A stretch of 36,197 bases of DNA, taken from positions 1 to 36,197 of the forward strand of contig DAHUXZ010000023.1 in assembly GCA_027315455.1 (NCBI GenBank). Reading direction: 5' to 3'. Within the stretch, counting starts at the first letter, position 1; each line of letters begins with the position of its first letter. The notes under the pieces are model-generated. The model had not been told where the DNA came from. It saw only the letters and a list, made by a program, of their open reading frames with translations, and did no database searches. Below are positions 7,545 to 18,674 of the stretch, in pieces. The stretch is from Thermoplasmata archaeon (GTDB lineage Archaea > Thermoplasmatota > Thermoplasmata > Lutacidiplasmatales > UBA184). A program made the position numbers and the translations under genes.

Positions 7545-8236
7545 CGCAGGAACGGGCGGGAGCACCGACGGCGGCCGAGGCGACCCGCCGGTACATCGTT
7601 GACCACCCGGCGATCCGCGACTGTCTCGGCTACAACATCGTCAACTTCACCTCCCTCGCCCGGAAGATCCGCAGCGAGACCGGGCTCGCTAACCAGGAGG
7701 CCGTCGAGGTCGCGTGCCGGCGCTACCAGCGCCAGATGCGGGCCGGTCGCCCCCTCGAGGACCGCGTGCTCGAGGTCATCCGCGCGAGCCGCCTCGAAGT
7801 CCGCACCCGCGTCGCCATCATCACCGCCCGCAACGACTGGGACCTCCTCGGCCACGTCCTCGAGGCGGGCCGGACCCTCCTCGCCGACCGTCGCCACCTG
7901 CTGCAGTTGCTCCAGGGGCCCGGGGCGCTCACGATCCTGTGCGAGGAGGACCTCCTCGACCCGATCCTCGCCGGGATCGGGAAGCGGGCGGCGCTCGGGG
8001 TGCACTCCCACCTTTCGGCGCTGACCGTCCGCAGCCCGGAGGTGATCGTCGAGACCCCGGGGGTCCTCGCGTTCCTCTCCGGCGCCCTGTTCCGGGCGGG
8101 GATCAACAGCCTCGAGCTGATGAGCGTCTTCACCGACTCGACCTTCGTCGTCCGCGAGGAGGACGTCCTCCACGCCTTCCGGGTCCTCTCCGGCCTCGTG
8201 CACCCGGCCGCCCCGGCCGCGGGGGCCACCGGGTAA
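7541..8236 (+). CDS. ACT-domain protein, predicted amino-acid-metabolism regulator (copy 2)
   Basis: 231 residues, paralogous along its whole length to the protein at 305-1024. Shared blocks are TRRYI-DHP near the N-terminus, EAV-(V/I)ACRRYQR around residue 57, the LCEE segment and the ACT strand-helix TPGVLAFLSGALFRAGIN near the C-terminus. Copy 2 is a few residues shorter and differs in the loop before the ACT helix, which in ACT domains often contacts the ligand. That suggests a different ligand or a partner role. The start ATG is the only plausible one and aligns with the GTG of copy 1. No DNA-binding motif is clear enough to call; the N-terminal helices could form one. The position after the arginine genes mirrors copy 1 before them. 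Confidence 0.72.
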   Translation: MTQERAGAPTAAEATRRYIVDHPAIRDCLGYNIVNFTSLARKIRSETGLANQEAVEVACRRYQRQMRAGRPLEDRVLEVIRASRLEVRTRVAIITARNDWDLLGHVLEAGRTLLADRRHLLQLLQGPGALTILCEEDLLDPILAGIGKRAALGVHSHLSALTVRSPEVIVETPGVLAFLSGALFRAGINSLELMSVFTDSTFVVREEDVLHAFRVLSGLVHPAAPAAGATG

Positions 8237-8277
8237 CGCCCGGCCGCCGTTCCCCGGCGCGGAAACCGGGTGGGAGG

Positions 8278-8284
8278 TATATAT
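8278..8284 (+). promoter_or_regulatory. TATA box for the solute-binding protein gene
   Basis: TATATAT, the second clearest TATA sequence in the window. Transcription should begin near 8307. No in-frame start lies there, so this mRNA probably has a leader of 30-40 nt, unlike most others here. It also argues against starts at 8270 or 8291. Confidence 0.7.
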
Positions 8285-8347
8285 GGGGCCATGGTTAGGA
8301 GACGCTTCGGGGCCGAGCCGGAACCGGTCCGGCCCACGGTGAAATCG

Positions 8348-11300
8348 ATGGCGACGCTGGGCACCCCGGGACCGGTCCGACGCATGGGCCGGCGGGGGCT
8401 TTCGATGGGGACGAGCGCGGCCGTGATCGTGGTGGTTCTGGCATTGCTGGGGGTGGGGACCTACGCCGTCATGGGAGGGTTCTCGCCGGCCAGCAACCCG
8501 AGGACGTGCCAACCGGCGAACTCCCCGATCTGCGGCAGCTTCGTCAACCTGCATGACGTGACGCTCCTTCTCCCGTTCAAGTCCGTCCAGCAGGGGACGA
8601 GCGTGCCGTTCACGATCAGCCTGCCCGCGGGCGAGAGCGCCACCAGCTTCTCCGTCAACTTCGGCGACGGCCTCCCCGCGACGAAGTCCGCGAACGCGAC
8701 GATCACCCACTCGTTCGCCACGCCGGGCACCTTCCTCGTGACCGCCGACGCGACCGTCGCGGGCCATGTCCACGACAACCTGGGCGCCCTCGTCCAGGTC
8801 CAGGTGACGCCGGCGTTCTCGAGCACGAACGGGGCGAACGTCCCGGGCGTCGCCGGCCAGATCCTCGCCAACTCGACCGCGCCGAGCGGCGGCCGCGGCG
8901 TCTCCGCGGTCCTCCAGGCCGGTCAGTTCGCCACGTTCTCGGGGAGCTACACGAGCGCGCCCACGAACCCCGCGTTCCTGACGGCCCCGCCGACGTTCGC
9001 CGTCTCGGGCGGCCTCACGCCCCAGACGACCCTCGGCAACAGCACGGGGACCGCGAAGGTGACGTTCCCGTCCGCGGGGACGTACACGGTCACCTTCGTC
9101 GGGTCGGCCGTGTCGGGGAACCAGACCGCCTACCAGAACTTCACGTGGACGGCCATCGTGACCGCCGCGGGGGTCCATGCGGGCCTCGCCGGCAGCCTCG
9201 CCAAGCCCTCCCCCCACCCCGGCCAGATCATCAACTACGAGCTCGTCCCCGGCGGCGCCCTCAGCGAGGACCCCGCCATCGACTACGAGACGGCGGGCGC
9301 CGAGCCGATCATGAACGTCTACCAGACGCTGATCACCTACAACGGCAGCCTGACCGGCCCGACGGCCAACAACTTCGTCCCCGTCCTCGCGACGTGCGTG
9401 CCGGGGAGCCCCCAGTGCGTCCAGCTCTACGGGGACTCGCTGGCGGACGGGTGGAACTACACCTTCGTCATCCAGTCCAACGCGAGCTTCTACGACCCGA
9501 CGACCCAGGCGTCCTGGGGCGTCTGGCCGACCGACGTGCTGTTCTCGATGGCCCGGACGATGGGCTTTTCCACGCTCCCGTGCACGGAGTGCAACAACGG
9601 CTGGATCATCACCCAGGCGCTCCTCGACCCGGGCAACGTGACGTGGGACTCGATCCACGGCTCCTTCAACAACACGCCCCAGAACACCCTCGGCGCGATC
9701 ACCCTCAACAACTCGGCGTACTGTCCGGCGGCGGCGCTCACCAACGCGCACGGTTGCGTCACGTTCTCGGCCTACGGCCACCACCACATCTGGCCGTACT
9801 TCCTCGAGCTCATCGCCGACCCCCTCGGCGGGTCGATCGTCCCCTGCGGATGGTTCAGCGCCGCCTCCCAGGGCGCGGGCATCCCCTACTGGACCCAGGG
9901 CAACTCCTCCGGATCGGGGGACCACCCGTGCGGCGCGCCGGGGAGCCCGGGCTGGGGGGTCGCCCCGAGCCAGATGCCGTACACCGGCTGGGACGAGTGG
10001 GAGCAGCTCGGTTCCGGGGCGTTCGGGACGTACGCCGGCCATGTCCAGTACGCGATGCTCGGCAGCGGCCCGTACTACATGCAGCAGTACTCCGTCGGCA
10101 TCGCCTACACCCTCCAGGCGAACCCCGCGTACCAGCCGAACCCGTACTGCACGTGGACGGGCTGCCAGCCCGCGTCGAACAACTACGCGCGCACGGTGAC
10201 GGTCACGTGGGAGTCGCAGGCGACCCCCGGCGAGCAGGCGTACGCCGCCGGCATCGCGGACCACGCCACGATCCCGACGACCGACGTCGCGCTGCTGATC
10301 CAGCTCATCAACGCGGGCCGGATCAACGCGATCAGCGCGCCGACCCTCACGATCGGGTTCGAGCCGTTCGACATGAACTTCAACATCGGCGGGGCGCAGA
10401 AGTACACGTCGCTGCCGATCACCGTGCAGTCCGACTGGTTCAGCTACGTGGGCATGCGCGAGTTCTTCTCCCGCGCCTACCCCTACCAGACCGTCGAGCA
10501 GACGATCAGCACCCGCGACGGCATCCAGTTCGGGTTCAACTACGGCGGGGCGATCCCGCAGTTCATGGCGAACTACTACCCGCGCGACATCCCCTGGCCG
10601 TCGACGGACCCGTGCAACGACCCCACGAACGCGACGTGCCCGACGTACTGGTGGGCGCAGATGCTCAATCCCTCGAGCCCCTACTACGATGCGGAGGCGG
10701 CCCAGTGCACGGCGGCGAACCCGTGCCAGCTGCCGATGTTCGGTCAGACGGGGAGCGCCGCGGGCGACCAGATCATGGCGCTGTGGGCGAGCGAGATCTC
10801 GACGCTCAGCGGTGGCGCGGTGAAGGTCGGACCGCTCGACATCAACTTCGTGGACGTCGTCGTGAGCTCCGAGTTCTCCGGCCCCGGTCAGAATCCGCTG
10901 CCGATCTACTCCCTCGGCTGGGCCCCGGACTACCCCGACCCGACCGACTATGTCGCGCCGCTGTACTCGGCGAACTCGACCTACACCTACGGCGACGCGG
11001 TGATCCAGCAGCTGATGCAGCCGCAGTTCACGCAGGGATGCCCGGCGAACGTCACGGACTACAACTACTTCGCCAACACGACGTTCGGCAACAACTGCCA
11101 GGGGGAGGCGTACAAGGCGATGCTCCACGCCCTCGACCTCGCTTCCGTCGCGCCGCCGGGAGCGTACCGGGTCATGCTCTACGACCTCGCCGAGAAGATC
11201 GCCTACCAGCTGACCCTCTACGTCTACACGGGCCAGGCGAACCAGGTCTCGAGCGTGGCGTCGTGGATCGACTCGTCGTCGATCAACACGAACGTGACGA

Positions 11301-11371
11301 TCGGCGGTGGCGGGGACGTCCTCTACTACGAGCTCACGGGACTGGGCGTCCAGTACGCGGGTTCGACGTAG
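8348..11371 (+). CDS. Membrane-anchored PKD / family 5 extracellular solute-binding protein
   Basis: About 1007 residues from ATG 8348 (GTG 8339 is also possible). A short basic N-terminus is followed by one membrane helix (about 23-43) and then a large extracellular part. Residues about 85-140 look like a PKD/immunoglobulin-like domain (SFSVNFGDG ... HSFATPGTFLVTADA), with a second beta module to about 270. From about 290 on it resembles oligopeptide/dipeptide-binding proteins (SBP_bac_5), including the late YSLGWAPDYPDPTDY block. It is much longer than bacterial OppA (about 540) and has many N-x-S/T sequons and cysteines, fitting a glycosylated, disulfide-bonded surface protein. No lipobox is seen; the N-terminal helix is the anchor. 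Peptide uptake is the likely role. No partner permease or ATPase genes are adjacent. Confidence 0.85.
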   Translation: MATLGTPGPVRRMGRRGLSMGTSAAVIVVVLALLGVGTYAVMGGFSPASNPRTCQPANSPICGSFVNLHDVTLLLPFKSVQQGTSVPFTISLPAGESATSFSVNFGDGLPATKSANATITHSFATPGTFLVTADATVAGHVHDNLGALVQVQVTPAFSSTNGANVPGVAGQILANSTAPSGGRGVSAVLQAGQFATFSGSYTSAPTNPAFLTAPPTFAVSGGLTPQTTLGNSTGTAKVTFPSAGTYTVTFVGSAVSGNQTAYQNFTWTAIVTAAGVHAGLAGSLAKPSPHPGQIINYELVPGGALSEDPAIDYETAGAEPIMNVYQTLITYNGSLTGPTANNFVPVLATCVPGSPQCVQLYGDSLADGWNYTFVIQSNASFYDPTTQASWGVWPTDVLFSMARTMGFSTLPCTECNNGWIITQALLDPGNVTWDSIHGSFNNTPQNTLGAITLNNSAYCPAAALTNAHGCVTFSAYGHHHIWPYFLELIADPLGGSIVPCGWFSAASQGAGIPYWTQGNSSGSGDHPCGAPGSPGWGVAPSQMPYTGWDEWEQLGSGAFGTYAGHVQYAMLGSGPYYMQQYSVGIAYTLQANPAYQPNPYCTWTGCQPASNNYARTVTVTWESQATPGEQAYAAGIADHATIPTTDVALLIQLINAGRINAISAPTLTIGFEPFDMNFNIGGAQKYTSLPITVQSDWFSYVGMREFFSRAYPYQTVEQTISTRDGIQFGFNYGGAIPQFMANYYPRDIPWPSTDPCNDPTNATCPTYWWAQMLNPSSPYYDAEAAQCTAANPCQLPMFGQTGSAAGDQIMALWASEISTLSGGAVKVGPLDINFVDVVVSSEFSGPGQNPLPIYSLGWAPDYPDPTDYVAPLYSANSTYTYGDAVIQQLMQPQFTQGCPANVTDYNYFANTTFGNNCQGEAYKAMLHALDLASVAPPGAYRVMLYDLAEKIAYQLTLYVYTGQANQVSSVASWIDSSSINTNVTIGGGGDVLYYELTGLGVQYAGST

Positions 11372-11410
11372 TCCGACCCGGCCGACAACCCCTTCCCGTC
11401 CCCGCCAAAG

Positions 11411-11417
11411 CCTTTTG
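11411..11417 (+). promoter_or_regulatory. Promoter box of pheS
   Basis: CCTTTTG is centred about 28 bases before the GTG start at 11442, matching a leaderless transcript. Confidence 0.55.
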
Positions 11418-11441
11418 ACGCGGCCCCCCTCTCGCGCCCCC

Positions 11442-12962
11442 GTGGCCGACGAGGGGGCGGACGAGGCCGGTGCCCCGGCGGTCGCGCTCTCGGAGGCCGA
11501 GCGCACGCTCCTTTTCGCGCTGCGCGCCCCGGCCGGCCGCGCCGCGACGGAGGAGGCGCTCGGGGCCGAGGTCGGTCTTCCGCCGGAGGCCGTCCGCGGA
11601 AGCCTGCAGCGCCTGCGCTCGAAGCACCTTGCCGTCGCCGAGGAGACGAGCGTCGCCCGCCCGCGGCTCACCGCCCGGGGAGAGGCGACGCGCGCCGCCG
11701 GTCTCCCCGAGCGGCGGCTCCTCGACCTTCTGCTCCGCCGACCCGAGGGGATTCCCCCGGCGGCCCTCGAGGCGGAGGGCCTCTCGGGCGAGGAGCGGTC
11801 CGCGGCGATCGGGATCCTGCGCCGGCGCGGGCTCCTCGCGGACGGGGCCCCGCTGCGCCGGCGGGCGGGCGCGGGCCCACCCGCGGCGCTCCCCGAGGAG
11901 GCGGCGCTCGAGGGCGTCGCCCGCGGGGAGGTCGGCGACGCGGGGGTCTTCGATGCGCTCAAGCGCCGAGGGCTGGTCGCCCTCGACCACACCACGCACC
12001 GCCGATGGTCCGCGTCGGAGGAGGGACGATCGCTCCCCCTGGGAACGGCCGGCGCCGCCACCCTCGGCGCGGTCACCTCCGCCCTCTTGGCCTCGGGCGC
12101 GTGGAGGACCGGGACGTTCCGCCCCTACGACGTACGGGCGGACGTGCCGTTCGTCACCGGGGCGCGGCCGCACCCCTACGCTGCCTGGCTCGAGGAGTTC
12201 GAGGAGATCCTGGTCGGGCTCGGCTTCGAGCAGGCCGAAGGCCCGCTCCTCGAGACCGAGTTCTGGAACTCGGATGTCCTGTTCATGCCCCAGGAGCACC
12301 CGGCGCGCTCGATCCACGACGCGCTCAGCGTCCGGGGCGTCGAGGGCCGGCTGCCGCCCGCGGACCTCCTGGAACGGGTCGCCGCGGTGCACGAGGGACG
12401 AGCCCTCCCCGGGGCCGCAGCGCCGATCACTCCGGGGTGGCGCTACCCCTACGACCCCGCCATCGCGCGGCGGCCGATCCTCCGCTCGCAGACGACAGCC
12501 GTCTCGGCCCGCTTCCTCGCCCGGCGCCCGGCCCCGCCGTTCCGCATGTTCTCGATCGACCGCAACTTCCGCCGGGAGGCGCTCGACGCGACCCACCACC
12601 TCGAGTTCGCGCAGTGCGAGGGGATCCTCGGGGAGGAGGGGATCACCCTCCGCCACCTGGTCGGGGTCTTCCGCGCCCTCGCCGAGGCGATCGGCATCCG
12701 CGAGCTCAAGATCCGCCCGAGCTACTTTCCGTTCACCGAGCCGTCGATCGAGGGCTACGTCCGCCATCCGCGGCTCGGGTGGATCGAGGTGTTCCCCGGC
12801 GGCCTCTTCCGCCCCGAGGTGCTCGCGCCGCTCGGGGTCGAGGTCCCCGTCGCGGCGTGGGGGATCGGGATCGCGCGCCTCGCGATGGTCGCCCTCGGCA
12901 TCTCCGATATCCGCGACCTCTACCTGGACGACCTCGCGCGGCTCACCGGGCGGGAGGGGTGA
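11442..12962 (+). CDS. pheS: Phenylalanyl-tRNA synthetase alpha subunit
   Basis: 506 residues, the long archaeal/eukaryotic type. The alpha subunit holds the class II catalytic core that activates phenylalanine and charges tRNA-Phe as an alpha2-beta2 enzyme. About 220 N-terminal residues form repeated winged-helix-like modules (tRNA contact in relatives). Class II motif 2 is FRMFSIDRNFRREALDATHH with the following EFAQCEG. Motif 3 is AWGIGIARLAMVALGI. The KIRPSYFPFTEPS segment forms the phenylalanine pocket. The GTG at 11442 is 28 bases after a promoter box and has no Shine-Dalgarno site, suggesting a leaderless message. pheT begins on the base after its stop. Confidence 0.95.
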   Translation: MADEGADEAGAPAVALSEAERTLLFALRAPAGRAATEEALGAEVGLPPEAVRGSLQRLRSKHLAVAEETSVARPRLTARGEATRAAGLPERRLLDLLLRRPEGIPPAALEAEGLSGEERSAAIGILRRRGLLADGAPLRRRAGAGPPAALPEEAALEGVARGEVGDAGVFDALKRRGLVALDHTTHRRWSASEEGRSLPLGTAGAATLGAVTSALLASGAWRTGTFRPYDVRADVPFVTGARPHPYAAWLEEFEEILVGLGFEQAEGPLLETEFWNSDVLFMPQEHPARSIHDALSVRGVEGRLPPADLLERVAAVHEGRALPGAAAPITPGWRYPYDPAIARRPILRSQTTAVSARFLARRPAPPFRMFSIDRNFRREALDATHHLEFAQCEGILGEEGITLRHLVGVFRALAEAIGIRELKIRPSYFPFTEPSIEGYVRHPRLGWIEVFPGGLFRPEVLAPLGVEVPVAAWGIGIARLAMVALGISDIRDLYLDDLARLTGREG

Positions 12963-14689
12963 ATGCCCCAGGCGACCCTCTCCGCCGCCCGGCTCGGCGC
13001 CCTTCTGCCCCGGCCGATCCCCGCCGAGGAGCTCGAGCGGCTCCTGTTCGACTCGAAGGCCGAGCTCAAGTCGCTCGCGGGGGACGAGCTCCGCGTCGAG
13101 TCCACGGCCGACCGGCTCGACCTGCTCTGCGAGGCCGGGCTCGCCGCCCACCTCGCCGGGGCGCTCGGAGCGGCCCGCGGCCCCGTCCCGATCGCCGAGG
13201 GACGCGGCGCCGGCCCGGCGCCCTCGATCGTCGCGACGGCGGCCGTCGACCCGATCCGCCCGGCGATCGCCGCGATCGTGATCGATGGCCCGGATCCCCA
13301 CGGCCTCGACGCGGGACTCCTAAACGAGGCCGTCCGCTTCCAGGAGCTCATCCACGCGACCCTCGGGCGCGACCGGCGGGCGGCGAGCCTCGGGATCTAC
13401 CCCGCCGACCGCCTCGCCTTCCCGCTGCGCTACGACCTCGAGCCGATGGCGGGCGTCCGGTTCACGCCGCTCGACGCCACCCATGAGGTCGCGGCGGCGA
13501 CGTTCTTCGGCGAGCACCCGATGGGCCGGCGCTTCGCTGCCCTGGGGACCGACCCTACGCGCTGCCTGACCCTGCGGGACGCGACGGGCGGCGTCCTCAG
13601 CCTGCCCCCGGTGCTCAACGCCCGTCCCCTCGGCGAGGCGGCGGCCGGTGACCGCCGCCTCCTCCTCGAGGCGACCGGGACCCGGCCGGGCCGCGTCGCC
13701 GACGCCCTCGCCCTCCTTTCGCTGGTCTTCCTCGCCCGCGGCTGGGCGGCCCGGCCCGTCGAGGTCCGCTACCCCCACCGGACCGACGACGGCCGGTCGC
13801 TCCTCGCCGCCCGCCCCATCGAGCTGACGACCGAGCTCCTTCGCGAGGTGTCGGGACAAGCGTACCCGACCCTCGAGGTCGAACAGCTCCTCGGTCGTGC
13901 CCGCCTCGCCGCGCGGCCGACGCCCCACGGCTGGCGCGTCGAGGTCCCGCCCTGGCGGCCCGACCTACTGACCGCCCGCGACGTCATCGAGGAGATCATC
14001 CTCGCCCGCGGGGTCCGCGCCGAGGACGGGCTCCTCCCGCCGAGCCCGACCCGGGGGCGCCGGCTCGCCGAGGTCCGCTTCCGCCGGACCCACGCGGCCC
14101 GCCTCCTCGGTCTCGGCTTCGTCCCCCTGATGCGCCCCGTCCTCTCCCCCGAGCCGCTCGTCCGCCTCCTCGGCCGGACCGGTGCCATCGCGCTCGCGAA
14201 CCCGGTCTCCGAGCAGTACGCGGTCCTCCGGGACGCCCTCCAGGTGAGCCTCCTCGCGGCGCTCGAGCGCAACACGCGCTTTGGCTACCCCCAGCGGCTG
14301 AGCGAGGTCGGCCCCGTGGTCGTTGCGGACCGGGCCTCCGAGACCGGGGCCGACAGCCGCGTTCACGCGGCGATCGTCCTCGCCGGAGAGGGGATGGGGT
14401 TCGCCGACGCGGCCGCGGCCGTCGACTACCTGCTGCGGGCGGACGACGTCCGCGGCGTCCGCGAGCCCGCGGAGCTCGCGGGGACGATCCCGGGCCGCGG
14501 TGCGCGGCTCCGCCTCGCCGGGGAGATTGTGGCGGAGGTCGGGGAGATCCACCCGCGCATCCTCGCCGAGCTCAAGGTGCCGGTGCCGGTCGCCTGGGGC
14601 GAGGTCGACCTGACCGCCCTCTGGCCGCTCGTCCGGCGGCCCGCCGAGGCGCCAACGCTTAAGGCCGACCGACCTGCCGCAGAACGGCG

Positions 14690-14693
<4 letters not shown>
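12963..14693 (+). CDS. pheT: Phenylalanyl-tRNA synthetase beta subunit
   Basis: 576 residues, the compact archaeal beta subunit. It is the partner of PheS: the B3/B4 domain edits mischarged tyrosine, and the C-terminal half contains a non-catalytic class II-like fold. Visible parts are the N-terminal DSKAELKSLAGDELRVESTADRLDLL block typical of archaeal PheT, a B3/B4-like region (about 100-260), a B5 domain (about 280-350, with the DLLTARDVIEEI end) and a class II-like domain (about 360-560) with the NPVSEQYAVLRDAL segment. The start directly abuts the pheS stop. The last four bases overlap the ATG of the mutase gene, and a CTTAAGG within its final codons may be a promoter for that gene. Confidence 0.93.
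14658..14664 (+). promoter_or_regulatory. Possible internal promoter box before the acyl-CoA mutase
   Basis: CTTAAGG inside the 3' end of pheT, about 29 bases before ATG 14690. The spacing fits the other leaderless promoters, so the metabolic genes may be transcribed apart from pheST even though the frames overlap. Confidence 0.4.
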
Positions 14694-16351
<1,658 letters not shown>

Positions 16352-16358
16352 AGGGTCC

Positions 16359-16754
16359 ATGCAGATCGATCATCTTGGGATCGCGGTCGAAAGCCTCGAG
16401 GGGGCGCGCGCCGTCTGGGAGGGCGGGCTCGGCGCGGCCCTCGGTCCCGTCGAGGAGGTCCCCCAGCAGGGGGTCCGCGTCGCCTTCCTCTCCGTCGGCG
16501 CCGCCCACCTCGAGCTGCTCGAGCCGACCGGCCCCGAGACCCCCGTCGGCCGGTTCCTCGCCCGCGGGGGCCGCGGGGTCCACCATGTCGCCTTCGCCGT
16601 CCCGAGCGTCGACGCGAAACTGCAGGCGCTCGCCGACCTGGGCCTCCGGCTCATCGACCGTGTGGGGCGGACCGGGGCCCGCGGGCGGCGGGTCGGGTTC
16701 GCCCATCCGTCGGCGTTCGGCGGGGTGCTGGTCGAGTTCGTGGAGGCTCCATGA
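16359..16754 (+). CDS. mce: Methylmalonyl-CoA epimerase
   Basis: 131 residues, two glyoxalase/VOC modules. It converts the S form of methylmalonyl-CoA, made by propionyl-CoA carboxylase, to the R form used by the mutase. Metal ligands are visible: the N-terminal IDHLGIAV histidine, the glutamate in HLELLEP, the HHVAFAV histidine and the terminal VLVEFVE glutamate. The start is seven bases after the mutase stop, with GAGGGT just before it. The TGA overlaps the enolase ATG by four bases, so a propionate-pathway gene is translationally coupled to a glycolytic one. The VOC superfamily is broad, but placement beside the mutase makes the call firm. Confidence 0.9.
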   Translation: MQIDHLGIAVESLEGARAVWEGGLGAALGPVEEVPQQGVRVAFLSVGAAHLELLEPTGPETPVGRFLARGGRGVHHVAFAVPSVDAKLQALADLGLRLIDRVGRTGARGRRVGFAHPSAFGGVLVEFVEAP

Positions 16755-17974
16755 GCCGGATCGAACGGGTCGAGATGCGCCCGATCTACGACAGCCGTGG
16801 CCAGCCGACCGTCGAGGCGCTCGTGCGCCTCGCGGGCGGGGCGACGGGCACCGCGGGCGCCCCGAGCGGCGCGAGCACCGGCACCCACGAGGTCCGCGCC
16901 TTCCCCGAGGGCGGGGTGCCCGCGGCCCTGGCCGCCGTCCGCGCCCACGTCGCCCCGGCGCTTGAGGGGCTCGACGGGGAGGACCTCGCCGGCATCGACC
17001 GGACCCTCCAGCGCGTCGACGGGACTCCGGACTTCTCCCGCATCGGCGGCAACAGCGCGACGGCGCTCTCCCTGGCGGCGCACCTCGCCCACGCCGCCGA
17101 GGTCGACCGCCCCCTCTGGGAGGTCCTCCGCCGGCCGGGGGTCGACGCCGGTGCCTTCCCTGCGATCGTGGGCAACTGCCTCAACGGCGGGCGCCACGCG
17201 ATCGGGGGGCCGGACATCCAGGAGTTCCTCGCCTTCTCCCCGTCGGCGGACCCCGGGGCGTCCGTCCGGGCGGCCCTCGAGGTCCACCGGCGGGTCGGGG
17301 AGGCGCTCCACGCGCGCTTCCCGAAGCAGGCGCTCGGCCGCGGCGACGAGGGCGGCTGGGTCGCCCCGGTCGGCAACGTCGAGGCGCTCGAGATCCTCAC
17401 CGCGGCGTGCGCCGCCGCCTCCGACGCCCTCGGCGTGCCGGTGCACCCCGGGCTCGACCTCGCGGCGAGCGAGTTCTACCGGGACGGCCGCTACCGCTAC
17501 CGGGAGCAGACCCTCGACACCGAGGGGCAGGTGCGGTTTGTCGCGGAGCTCGTCGACCGCTTCGGGCTTCGCTACGTCGAGGACCCGCTCGACGAGGAGG
17601 CGTTCGACGCCTTCGCCGAGCTCACGCGCGCGGTCGGCGGCAAGGCGATGGTCGTCGGGGACGACCTCTACACGACCCGCCTCGCCCGCCTCGAGCGCGG
17701 GATCGCCTCCGGCTCCACGAACGCGGTCCTCATCAAGGTCAACCAGGTCGGGACGGTCACGGACACCCTCGCGACCGTCGACCGCGCCCGCGCCGCCGGG
17801 CTCGCGACGGTCACCTCCCACCGGTCCGGGGACCTCCCCGAGGGGTGGCTCGCCCACCTCGCCGTCGGGACGGGGGCCGCGGGGCTGAAATGCGGCCTCT
17901 TGGGGGGCGAGCGGGTGGCAAAGCTAAATGAACTCCTACGTCTCGGCGCCCGCCACCGGGAGAGCCATCGATGA
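16751..17974 (+). CDS. eno: Enolase (phosphopyruvate hydratase)
   Basis: 407 residues. Enolase interconverts 2-phosphoglycerate and phosphoenolpyruvate with magnesium. The N-terminal lid loop [12 protein letters not shown], the [10 protein letters not shown] motif, the magnesium-binding [11 protein letters not shown] and GDDLYTT motifs, the catalytic-lysine strand [14 protein letters not shown] and the SHRSGD loop are all present. One change is [12 protein letters not shown], where the second motif usually reads TN before the helix. The C-terminus is normal. The ATG overlaps the epimerase stop and the TGA overlaps the start of the uS2 gene. Enolase beside uS2 is a conserved archaeal arrangement, part of a larger ribosomal and RNA polymerase cluster in many archaea. 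Confidence 0.95.
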   Translation: MSRIERVEMRPIYDSRGQPTVEALVRLAGGATGTAGAPSGASTGTHEVRAFPEGGVPAALAAVRAHVAPALEGLDGEDLAGIDRTLQRVDGTPDFSRIGGNSATALSLAAHLAHAAEVDRPLWEVLRRPGVDAGAFPAIVGNCLNGGRHAIGGPDIQEFLAFSPSADPGASVRAALEVHRRVGEALHARFPKQALGRGDEGGWVAPVGNVEALEILTAACAAASDALGVPVHPGLDLAASEFYRDGRYRYREQTLDTEGQVRFVAELVDRFGLRYVEDPLDEEAFDAFAELTRAVGGKAMVVGDDLYTTRLARLERGIASGSTNAVLIKVNQVGTVTDTLATVDRARAAGLATVTSHRSGDLPEGWLAHLAVGTGAAGLKCGLLGGERVAKLNELLRLGARHRESHR

Positions 17975-18627
17975 GCCCTGAGGACGCCCTCGAACCGACC
18001 CCAACCGATCACGAGGGCCAGGACACCCGCCCCGGAGAGCTCCTCATCCCCGAGGACACCTACCTCACCTCGGGTGTCCACATCGGTACCCAGCAGAAGT
18101 CGGCGAGCATGCGCCGCTTCGTCTACAAGGTGAGGTTCGACGGCCTCCACGTCCTCGACATCCGCGAGACCGACCGGCGGATCCGGATCGCGGCAAAGCT
18201 CCTCGCCCGCTTCCCCCCCGACCGGATCCTGACCGTCTCCCAGCGCCAGTACGGCCAGAAGCCGGTCCGCGTCTTCGCGAAGGCGATCGGCGCCGTCTCC
18301 TTCTCGGAGCGGTTCGTGCCGGGCTGCCTCACCAACCCGGCCCTCGCCGAGTACTTCGAACCGAAGGTCCTCGTCGTGACCGACCCCGCGACGGACCAGC
18401 AGGCCCTCAGCGAGGCGGTCTCGATCGGGATCCCCGTCGTCGGGCTGTGCGACGTCAACAACGAGACGCGGAACGTCGACCTCGTCATCCCGGCGAACAA
18501 CAAGGGCCGGGTCGCGCTCGCCACGGTCTACTGGCTGCTTGCCCGCGAGATCCTCAAGGCCCGCGGCGGCGCGGCGGCCGAGGCGCCGTACACGCTCACG
18601 ATCGAGGACTTCCAGGCGGCGCTGTAG
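17971..18627 (+). CDS. rps2: Small ribosomal subunit protein uS2
   Basis: 218 residues of the archaeal/eukaryotic type. The core starts around residue 25 ([18 protein letters not shown]), after an acidic N-terminal extension. Typical blocks are [46 protein letters not shown] and [28 protein letters not shown]. The ATG overlaps the enolase stop by four bases. Expression is probably linked to enolase through shared transcription and coupled translation. The transcript appears to end after this gene, since the next one carries its own promoter box. Confidence 0.97.
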   Translation: MSPEDALEPTPTDHEGQDTRPGELLIPEDTYLTSGVHIGTQQKSASMRRFVYKVRFDGLHVLDIRETDRRIRIAAKLLARFPPDRILTVSQRQYGQKPVRVFAKAIGAVSFSERFVPGCLTNPALAEYFEPKVLVVTDPATDQQALSEAVSIGIPVVGLCDVNNETRNVDLVIPANNKGRVALATVYWLLAREILKARGGAAAEAPYTLTIEDFQAAL

Positions 18628-18646
18628 CGCGCGCGTCATCGCGCCC

Positions 18647-18653
18647 CTTTTAT
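18647..18653 (+). promoter_or_regulatory. Promoter box of the TrmB-like gene
   Basis: CTTTTAT centred about 25 bases before GTG 18675, in the short gap after the uS2 gene; leaderless spacing. Confidence 0.6.
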
Positions 18654-18674
18654 CCCGAGGCCGCTTCGAACGGC

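Noticed and set aside
8270-8347. Upstream starts (8270 GTG, 8291 ATG) for the solute-binding protein
   Set aside because: They lie before or within the region where the TATA box at 8278-8284 would start transcription (near 8307).
7421-12076. 1551-residue minus-strand open frame
   Set aside because: It lies antisense to the ACT, solute-binding and pheS genes, is made of Arg/Gly/Ala/Val-rich sequence with no domain, and is the usual stop-poor shadow frame of very GC-rich DNA.
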